NCBI GenBank assembly: GCA_018608405.1
Contig: JABAZP010000038.1
Coordinates: 1 to 64,000, forward strand
DNA from: Flavobacteriales bacterium
GTDB taxonomy: Bacteria > Bacteroidota > Bacteroidia > Flavobacteriales_E > Vicingaceae
Direction: 5' to 3'
Length of the DNA: 64,000 bases
Of the stretch, positions 58,123 through 64,000 are shown piece after piece. The position numbers were made by a program, and so were the translations under genes. Position 1 is the first letter of the stretch; each line of letters opens with the position of its first letter. The notes beneath the pieces were generated by a model. The model did not search any database, was not told the origin of the DNA, and saw only the letters and a list, made by a program, of their open reading frames with translations.

Positions 58123-59388
58123 ATGAATAATAGCCTAAAATTAATGACATTGGTAATTGCTTCTTTGGTTTTCAGCAGCGTGTCTGCTCAGAAATCTAAA
58201 TTGGTGAGCGCATACAATTACAACAAGTCTTACGAGAGAGATAAAGATTGTAGCGAGTTGGAAAAAGGAATTGAAGCAATCGAGCTTGTCACTAAAAATG
58301 AAAGCACAGCTAAGCTTTTGAAAACTTGGTATTATGGTGGTAATTTATACTTTAATGCTGCTTTATCACCTGACTCTGCATGTTCTGCTAAGTTTCCTGG
58401 TTCATTAGAAAAAAGTTATAAATTTTACATTGAAGCGATAAAATATAACATTGATGCCCCAGGAGCTTCTGATCTTGATCTGATGAAAGAAGCTGATGAA
58501 ATTCAATTTGCTAGTTATATCATGAATCGGAAGACAGAATACAACGAGCGATCATACATGAATGATATCTTAAACCAAAAATTCCCATACTTGGCAAACG
58601 CTTTTGTGAATAGGGGTGTGGAACAATTTCAAAAAGGCAATTTCGAAAAAGCGAAAGAGTATTCTCAAAATTCTGTTGAAATCAATGCTTATATGGGAAG
58701 AGTCGATTCCTTAGGACTCTTTAATTCAGCCATAGCAGCAGAGCGATTGAAACTATATGATGAAGCATTAGAATTATATACAGCCTTAACTCAAATCAAG
58801 TATGGAGGACCAAATGTTCATCTTTACATTGCAAACATCTATGAAAATCGAGGAGACACCGTAAAGAGAGTAGAAGCAATTAGAAATGGTTTAAAACAGT
58901 ATCCTGATAACGCTGACTTAATTCGAGAAGAATTAAATTATTTACTACTAACAGGCCAAACAGATGCTGCTTTGGCAAATTTTGACAAGGCTATAGCAAA
59001 TGACCCTGAAAATCCTGCAATGTTCTACAACAGAGGGTTAATTAACGACCAGATAGGCAATCAAGAGGCTGCTGCTGCTGATTACAATAAAGCCCTACAA
59101 TATGACCCTAGCTTTTTCGATGCAGCTTATAACTTAGGAGCTATGTATTACAATATTGGTGTTGAATGGAATAACAAAGCTTCTGGTTATGGACTAGATG
59201 AAACTACCAAGTATGAAGAAGCTTCTAATAAAGCTAATGAGTATTTTGCATTAGCAAAACCAGCTTTAGAAAAAGCTCATGAAATTGATCCTGAAGATAG
59301 GAATACTATTGCATCGTTAATAAAGATATATGCAATTGAAGGCGAGGATGCCAAATATTTAGAAATGAAAAAGAAATTAGATAACTAA
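58123..59388 (+). CDS. Exported tetratricopeptide repeat protein
   Basis: A 421-residue protein with a signal peptide (about 1-23, SAQ). TPR units start near 155 and continue to the end (FVNRGVEQFQKGNFEKAKEYSQNS, AMFYNRGLINDQIGNQEAAAADYNKALQYDP, FALAKPALEKAHEIDP). The N-terminal 130 residues are less regular and include YNYNKSYERDKDCSELEKG. Probably a periplasmic scaffold; the partner is unknown. It lies directly after gyrA, a common arrangement in flavobacteria, and a terminator follows. Confidence 0.75.
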   Translation: MNNSLKLMTLVIASLVFSSVSAQKSKLVSAYNYNKSYERDKDCSELEKGIEAIELVTKNESTAKLLKTWYYGGNLYFNAALSPDSACSAKFPGSLEKSYKFYIEAIKYNIDAPGASDLDLMKEADEIQFASYIMNRKTEYNERSYMNDILNQKFPYLANAFVNRGVEQFQKGNFEKAKEYSQNSVEINAYMGRVDSLGLFNSAIAAERLKLYDEALELYTALTQIKYGGPNVHLYIANIYENRGDTVKRVEAIRNGLKQYPDNADLIREELNYLLLTGQTDAALANFDKAIANDPENPAMFYNRGLINDQIGNQEAAAADYNKALQYDPSFFDAAYNLGAMYYNIGVEWNNKASGYGLDETTKYEEASNKANEYFALAKPALEKAHEIDPEDRNTIASLIKIYAIEGEDAKYLEMKKKLDN

Positions 59389-59405
59389 ATAATAAAAAAT
59401 AGAAT

Positions 59406-59439
59406 AAAAAAGGCTTTCAATTTTTTGAAAGCCTTTTTT
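59406..59439 (+). terminator. Bidirectional terminator after the TPR gene
   Basis: AAAAAAGGCTTTCAA (59406-59420) and TTGAAAGCCTTTTTT (59425-59439) form a perfect 15-base stem with a four-base loop. T-runs on both strands suit both the TPR gene and the convergent S4 gene. Confidence 0.85.
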
Positions 59440-59443
59440 ATGT

Positions 59444-59809
59444 TTAAAACCCAAGATCATCTAACTTTCTCCGATTTCGTTTCGTAGGCCTGCCGCTAAA
59501 TCCTTGATGTCTCATCTGACGTTGAACCTCCTGCGCCATAGCCAAAGTTTCTAGCTCTAATTCGGAAGTTGTTTCAACTACATAATCAGGAACCAATTTA
59601 GCTCCAACTCTTGACTTTGGAAAATCTAGTATTTTAAAACTTTTCCAAATGGGATTTACGCGAATTGAAATGGTATCACCAACTTTGGCTTCTTTTGATG
59701 CTTTAACTATTTCATCGTTAATTAGCACGCGATTAGCAGCACACTCTTTACTCGCTAAACTCCTAGTTTTAAAAAGCCGAATGGCCCAAATGTATTTATC
59801 AATTCTCAT
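59444..59809 (-). CDS. S4-domain RNA-binding protein (Hsp15-like)
   Basis: A 121-residue protein starting MRIDKYIWAIRLFKTRSLASKEC, the S4 RNA-binding alpha-L motif, with NRVLINDEIVK and a Lys/Arg-rich C-terminus (RPTKRNRRKLDD). This matches the HslR/Hsp15 family, which binds stalled 50S subunits carrying peptidyl-tRNA; the extended tail is usual. The ATG at 59809 is chosen because the S4 domain begins there. The 3' end shares the 59406 terminator. Confidence 0.88.
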   Translation of the reverse strand: MRIDKYIWAIRLFKTRSLASKECAANRVLINDEIVKASKEAKVGDTISIRVNPIWKSFKILDFPKSRVGAKLVPDYVVETTSELELETLAMAQEVQRQMRHQGFSGRPTKRNRRKLDDLGF

Positions 59810-59848
59810 GTAAAACAAACAGTAAATGTAATAGAAAAGTTTGGGCAT

Positions 59849-59883
59849 AAAAAAGCCCTGCCTTATCAGAGGCAGGGCTTTTA
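59849..59883 (-). terminator. HU gene terminator
   Basis: AAAGCCCTGCCT (from 59852) and AGGCAGGGCTTT (to 59882) form a 12-base stem with a short loop (TATCAG). On the minus strand it ends in a T-run, and it lies 17 bases after the HU stop, before the S4 gene. Confidence 0.85.
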
Positions 59884-59899
59884 AATAAAGAAATATCTC

Positions 59900-60172
59900 T
59901 TATTTAACGTGATCAGAAAGCTCGCTTCCTGCCTTAAACTTTACTACATTTTTTGCAGCGATGTTAATTTCTTTCCCAGTTTGTGGGTTTCTTCCTTTTC
60001 TAGCAGCTCTTTCAGAAACTGAAAAAGTTCCGAATCCAACTAAAGCAACCTTGTCTTTCTTGCTTAATGCTTTTCCAGTTACTGATAAAAATGATTCCAA
60101 TGCTCTTTTAGCGTCAGCTTTTGATAAGTTAGCACCTTCAGCCATTGCGTCTACTAATTCTGATTTGTTCAT
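59900..60172 (-). CDS. HU family DNA-binding protein
   Basis: A 90-residue HU-type nucleoid protein: MNKSELVDAMAEGANLSKADAKRALESF forms the dimerising helices and VGFGTFSVSERAARKGRNPQTGKEI the beta-arm that bends DNA (the RxGRNPxTG motif). Length and motifs are standard. It is probably a single-gene transcript: a consensus promoter lies upstream and a strong terminator downstream. Confidence 0.95.
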   Translation of the reverse strand: MNKSELVDAMAEGANLSKADAKRALESFLSVTGKALSKKDKVALVGFGTFSVSERAARKGRNPQTGKEINIAAKNVVKFKAGSELSDHVK

Positions 60173-60224
60173 GTTATAAATTTTTTAGTAAATAAATTTG
60201 ATTAATACTTCGATGAAGCGCTTA

Positions 60225-60254
60225 CAAATATAGACTAAAACCCATGCCGTACAA
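60225..60254 (-). promoter_or_regulatory. HU promoter, perfect Bacteroidota consensus
   Basis: On the minus strand TTG (60252-60254), a 19-base spacer and TATATTTG (60225-60232) match TTG-N19-TAnnTTTG exactly. Transcription should start near 60218, giving a leader of about 45 bases. Confidence 0.75.
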
Positions 60255-60509
60255 GGTTTTCCTCTGAAAACCCTTGATTTTGTTGAAAAGTATGGCTATT
60301 TGTTAATAAAGTCGGTGGTTATTGGGCTTGAAAGTACTGCGGTTGTAGGATTATGGTAATAAATTGAACTAACTTAGGTTCTATGAAATATGAAATTTGA
60401 CTTTCACACTGCTTTTTAAGTTGATAAAATAAAGAAATAGTGCTGTAATTGCTTTCTTTATTCACTGTTAGGTCATGAGTCAAGGTATAAGGTAGGTGGA
60501 TTGAAAATT
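60255..60509. other. Intergenic region between HU and nhaB
   Basis: The AT-rich gap from the HU gene to the nhaB stop is 337 bases (60173-60509). Beyond the HU promoter I see no ORF, RNA gene or repeat. Confidence 0.3.
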
Positions 60510-61569
60510 TTAAAGGAAATAAATCACTCCTAATAACCCGGCTAATCCTAAAACAATAGTATAAGGAAATGCCATTTTGACCATCTTGACATAAGATAAA
60601 CCAATTAATGGCGCTACAGAGGAGGTTAACAAGAAAAGAAAAGCTGCTTGCCCATTAGGAGTAGCCACACTTGGTAAATTTGTTCCTGTGTTGATAGCGA
60701 TTGCTAATTTTTCAAAATGAGCTCTGTCAATTGCGCCACTTTGAAATGCCTTGTCAACTTCTCCTATATAAATAGTCGCAACAAAAACGTTATCACTAAT
60801 CGCAGATAGGAAGCCATTCGCCGCGCAGAATAAACTTGGTTGTTGTTGTAAGTCTTGCAGTAGTACCCATTCTATAATAGGGGAGAATAGATGCTGATCG
60901 TGGATCATGGCAACAATTACAAAAAACACAACTAGTAAACCTGTGAATGGCAGCGCCTCTTCAAATGCATGGCCTAAAGCATGTTCATCTGTTATTCCTA
61001 TAAATGCAGTTTGAAATATAATTAAACCTAAACCAATAAATCCTACAGGAGCTATATGCAAGGCGAGACTAATAATTAATAAAATCGCAGAAACCCCTTG
61101 TATCCATAAGGCATATTTTTCCTTAGACTTCCTTTCTGCATCCTCCCCATCGATGTACGCTTTTATTATTTGTCTAGCGACATTTGGAAGTTTAGTCCCA
61201 AAGCCAAACCATCCAGTTAACTCTAGAACCACAGTAGTTAATAGACCACAAAAAAATACAGGTATAGTAATTGGAGCCATCTGAAAGAAAAATGCTGCAA
61301 AATCCCACCCCATGCGTTCGCCAATTAGTAAGTTTTGTGGTTCACCAACAATAGTGCAGACTCCGCCTAGAGCAGTTCCAACGGCTCCATGCATCATTAA
61401 ACTTCTCAAAAAAACCTCTAAACTGAGCAAGCGTTTCTCCGCTAAGTTCATCCTTATCTAAAATCTCATTTTCATTGTAATCCTCTACACCTGAATGTAT
61501 TTTATGGTATACAGCGTAAAAACCAACTGATACACTAATCAACACGGCCATTACCGTTAGCACAAACAT
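60510..61569 (-). pseudogene. nhaB: Na+/H+ antiporter NhaB, 5'-truncated and frameshifted
   Basis: The minus strand reads as the C-terminal two thirds of NhaB: FYAVYHKIHSG, then (after a frameshift) FLRSLMMHGAVGTALGGVCTIVGEPQNLLIGERMGW, ISDNVFVATIYIGEV and NTGTNLPSVATPNGQAAFLFLLTS, all typical. The frame breaks at a seven-A run on the plus strand (61408-61414): removing one base restores QFRGFLRSLMMHG. About 147 N-terminal residues known in the family are missing; the open frame meets TAA at 61570-61572 and foreign sequence begins there. If intact it would export Na+ at the inner membrane. Confidence 0.8.
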
Positions 61570-62450
61570 TTAGTTTTGCTGATGAAGAGAACGACATTGA
61601 CTTATCTAAATGGAGTTATGTGGATACTATGGTTTCTGTAGTAGATGCTTTTAATTTCTTTAAAGATTTTGGAAGCCCTGAACGATTAATGGATCGAGAA
61701 CTGACAGATATAGAAGACGATTATCGAACCATTGTCAATTTATTGACGGATCAAATTGAGTTTGCCAATGTGATATTGATTAATAAATCAGATTTAGTGA
61801 GTAAAGATGATTTGGGTTTTTTGGAGGCAACACTTAAAAAGCTGAATCCATCTGCTCAACTTGTTTCTACAAGTTTTGGAAAAATTAAGCCTAAGAGGAT
61901 CTTAAATACTGGGCTATTTAATTTTGAAGAGGCAGAGCAAAGTGCAGGTTGGCAAGAAGAATTGAATAAGGAAGAACACACTCCTGAAAGCGAAGAATAT
62001 CGAATTGGTTCTTTTGTTTTTCGAAGTCAGAAACCATTTCATCCCGAACGATTTTCCGAATATGTTCAGCAAAAATTTCCTTCCTCTGTAATTCGAAGTA
62101 AGGGTTTGTTTTGGTTGGCTTCACGTCCTGAACAAGCTATGGTTTGGGGACAAGCAGGAGGTTCTTTACGAACTGATAGTGCCGGGGTATGGTGGTGTAG
62201 TATGTCTTTTGATCGCAGAGCTCAATACGTTTCCTTCTTGGACAATCAAAAATCAATTGAAGCTGATTGGGATAAAACTTTCGGTGATCGTAAAAATGAA
62301 ATTGTTTTTATCGGGCAAGCAATGAATGAGACAAGGATCAGAAAAGAATTGAATCACTGTTTGTTAACAGAAGATGAATTAGTCACAGTTAATTGGCAGG
62401 AAGGATACCAAGATGAATGGCCGGTAGAACGAGCTTATGCAATTGAATAA
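61551..62450 (+). pseudogene. CobW/COG0523 GTPase (ZigA-like), 5'-truncated
   Basis: The plus strand encodes the C-terminal part of a COG0523 metal-chaperone GTPase from about LPLAQTFSFADEEND to the natural stop. It has VDTMVSVVDAFNFF, NKSD (the G4 guanine motif in ILINKSDLV), the C-terminal CobW_C domain with FVFRSQKPFHPERF, GVWWCSMSFD, and LVTVNWQEGYQDEWP. The Walker A loop, the CxCC metal motif and switch regions (about 100 residues) are absent. A GTG at 61620 is only an artificial start; the frame is open to 61551. ZigA-type members act in zinc homeostasis. Confidence 0.8.
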
Positions 62451-62538
62451 AACGTTGACTTATAAATTCAGACTAGGTTAGACTTTCTTCAAATTTCTCC
62501 GGTACAACCTTGATTTTAGAGCAAGAGAATCAACATTT

Positions 62539-62558
62539 CGTAACGTAAGTTCGTTACG
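62539..62558. repeat. Perfect 7-bp inverted repeat
   Basis: CGTAACG (62539-62545) and CGTTACG (62552-62558) are separated by 6 bases. No T-run follows, so it is not a standard terminator; an operator or hairpin is possible. Confidence 0.3.
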
Positions 62559-62636
62559 CAAACTGAAAAACGCTTGTTTTTAAATGAATTGTACAAAAAA
62601 TCAAAACGAAAATCCTCTATTGATGAGACTTTTACA

Positions 62637-62677
62637 TGTAGCGAGGAGCGGAATCAAACCTCAGGCTTATGAATCAG
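62637..62677 (-). other. tRNA-like 3' fragment (weak)
   Basis: On the minus strand the sequence reads TTCATAAGCCTGAGG, then GGTTTGATTCC and CTCGCTACA, resembling the anticodon loop, T-arm and acceptor of an initiator-Met tRNA, but the T-stem pairs only in part, several bases between the arms are missing and no 5' half is present. It may be a decayed tRNA copy or chance. Confidence 0.2.
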
Positions 62678-62731
62678 ATAGTTATTCTTTGAGTATTTTC
62701 CTATTCCATATTCTGAGAATGGAGTAATGAG

Positions 62732-63187
62732 TCATTTTAATATAACTTTCATTTCTTCTTGACTCACCAAAGCACTTTTTCTATAGATAGGCTCTAATCG
62801 TTCGTTCAACAAAACAGTTGTTGGAAGCTCTAATTTGCCATTAGAATTTCCCAAATAAGTAGCCAACTGATGAAATCCCCCTTCCTGATCGTAGGAATAT
62901 TCTCTACCAAAAAAGCGAACGGTTTTCTTACTTTCAGCATTTAGCTTAATCGTGTAATAACCTTGATTAAGCTTAGCAATAATTAAAGAATCTTTAAAGG
63001 TGGTATTTTCTTGCATTTTACAGAATTTGCACCAATCTGCATGAATGAAAATTAGAATAGGTTTCTGTTCTTCTTTAAAATGAATGTTTAATTCATCAAA
63101 CGAGAGCCAAGAAATTGTAGTTTCCTGAGCAGATGTATCTAAAGCAACAAACAGATAAAGTAAGATGATTAGAAAGCGGAGTTTCAT
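62732..63187 (-). CDS. Exported thioredoxin-fold protein
   Basis: A 151-residue protein with a signal peptide (about 1-20, ending SAQ). The redox motif is ADWCKFCKMQ at about 50-59, and LELPTTVLLN supplies the cis-Pro loop. The fold is that of thioredoxin-like periplasmic or outer-membrane-associated proteins; DsbA-like oxidation or reduction of a partner is likely. It starts 1 base after the TonB receptor stop, so the two form a transcription unit. Confidence 0.82.
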   Translation of the reverse strand: MKLRFLIILLYLFVALDTSAQETTISWLSFDELNIHFKEEQKPILIFIHADWCKFCKMQENTTFKDSLIIAKLNQGYYTIKLNAESKKTVRFFGREYSYDQEGGFHQLATYLGNSNGKLELPTTVLLNERLEPIYRKSALVSQEEMKVILK

Positions 63188-63188
63188 C

Positions 63189-64000
63189 TTATTTTAAAGT
63201 ATATTTTAAACCAACAAACCCTCGAATACCTAAATTAGCAGCATATACATAAGTAGGGTCAAAGGTTAAAGCATTGGGATTATTTTCGGTCGCTATTACT
63301 TCACCCTCAGCGTTAAATTGAACGTTCTCATCAAAAGGGTCAAAAGAGCGGGCAATACTATTAGAAGCAGGAGTAAAATTCAATATGTTCTTAACTCCAC
63401 CATATATTTCCCATTGCTTGTTAATTGATTTAGTGATTTGAATATTCTGTATGCTAAACCATGGAGAATATTCCGAACGATCATCCAATTCTCCCAACAA
63501 AGGCAGACGCATTGGACTATATATATTCCCTGTATAGTTTAGTTTCAAATTCCACGGTAAAATGGTGTATTCAATGTTCCAGACTGCCGTGAAACGTTCG
63601 GTTAATAATTGTCTCACTTCTTCACCCTCTTCATCAATGGTAACATCCATAAGGGTTGCTCCCCCCATTAGTTTTAGTCCGTTGGGAAGTGTTAAGTCTA
63701 CATTCAATGAAACTCCTTTCGATTCAGCTGAACCATTTAGATTATCATAAATGATCTGATTTGGGTTCGTTTCGTAATCAGGAACAATACGGTTGTTGAA
63801 GTATGTGTAAAATACAGAACCATCCAAACCAAGGTAGGTTTCATCTTTTAAATAAATTCTTTTCACCACATTCAAATTAATATTTCTTGAGGTTTCAGGA
63901 TTTAACTCACCTGCAAAAACGACTTCTCTAGAACCTGTCAAAGCAGCATGATCTTCTGTGAAAACATTCGCTACACGGAAACCATTTCCCAAACTTAAAC
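63189..64000 (-). CDS. TonB-dependent receptor, C-terminal part (partial)
   Basis: The frame is open to the window edge. The visible 270 residues begin in the barrel with LSLGNGFRVANVFTEDHAALTGSREVVF, a motif of TonB-dependent receptors, and continue with paired strands up to the final barrel strand GFVGLKYTLK. The ATG-like Met often chosen (TTG at 63992) is internal. The receptor imports a ligand across the outer membrane using TonB energy; the ligand is not evident. Together with a thioredoxin-like protein and a CobW fragment nearby, metal uptake is possible but not shown. Confidence 0.8.
   Translation of the reverse strand, partial: LSLGNGFRVANVFTEDHAALTGSREVVFAGELNPETSRNINLNVVKRIYLKDETYLGLDGSVFYTYFNNRIVPDYETNPNQIIYDNLNGSAESKGVSLNVDLTLPNGLKLMGGATLMDVTIDEEGEEVRQLLTERFTAVWNIEYTILPWNLKLNYTGNIYSPMRLPLLGELDDRSEYSPWFSIQNIQITKSINKQWEIYGGVKNILNFTPASNSIARSFDPFDENVQFNAEGEVIATENNPNALTFDPTYVYAANLGIRGFVGLKYTLK

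Noticed and set aside
61620-62450. Complete GTPase starting at GTG 61620
   Set aside because: The frame and family similarity extend upstream to 61551 and the nucleotide-binding N-terminus is missing, so it is a truncated gene.

Overview
The window is AT-rich chromosomal DNA from a member of the Bacteroidota, most likely Flavobacteriales (Crocinitomicaceae/Cryomorphaceae-like; the family level is inference). The evidence is a type IX secretion protein of the PorD/DUF4835 family, a T9SS C-terminal sorting domain, the Bacteroidota form of RNA polymerase omega, DUF5686, DUF368, BatA and SusC/CirA-type receptor proteins, and several promoters of the TTG-N19-TAnnTTTG type used by the Bacteroidota sigma factor. 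Nearly all of it is ordinary core genome. I see no phage, IS element, CRISPR array or defence island.

Layout. 1-5200: end of a surface-polysaccharide type locus (a glycosyltransferase broken by a stop codon, then an intact one), followed by gcvT, comB and an S1/P1-like nuclease. 5269-8552: a dihydroorotase homologue without its metal ligands and a BatA/VWA membrane protein. 8700-11000: small envelope genes, one of them a truncated remnant. 11147-16910: a compact envelope and housekeeping run, bamD-rpoZ-coaBC-porD, then recN and fabI. 16929-25163: oxidoreductase, GT-C membrane protein and alpha/beta hydrolase on the minus strand, then typA, tspO and a GDPD. 25266-36081: mostly envelope and lipoprotein genes plus an ABC-F translation factor. 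36230-38614: coiled-coil protein, zapA, a probable 6S-type RNA and rny. 38745-42906: a tight minus-strand operon TPR-comA-rhodanese-DUF368-aroE. 43112-46430: glmM, cysteine desulfurase and an MBL hydrolase. 46427-60172: T9SS cargo, a paired M16 peptidase, flavin reductase, clpC, gyrA, TPR, S4 and HU. 60510-64000: a disturbed end with a frameshifted nhaB fragment joined head-to-head to a CobW GTPase fragment, then a thioredoxin-like protein and the C-terminus of a TonB-dependent receptor.

How the genes work together. ComA and ComB, in two separate operons, are the first two dedicated steps of sulfolactate synthesis from PEP and sulfite; comA is translationally coupled to a rhodanese. BamD, PorD, the M23 peptidase, the BatA protein and the sorting-domain protein serve envelope assembly and secretion. 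ZapA and its coiled-coil neighbour probably act at the division ring.

The most notable observations are the inverted nhaB/cobW junction at a short shared sequence (biological inversion or chimeric assembly), the candidate 6S RNA, four genes whose -7 box ends 4-5 nt before the ATG (probable leaderless mRNAs), and a fabI terminator that is also protein-coding on the other strand. At least four loci are broken by stops, single-base indels or truncation, so part of this may be assembly error. I found no convincing wholly new system.
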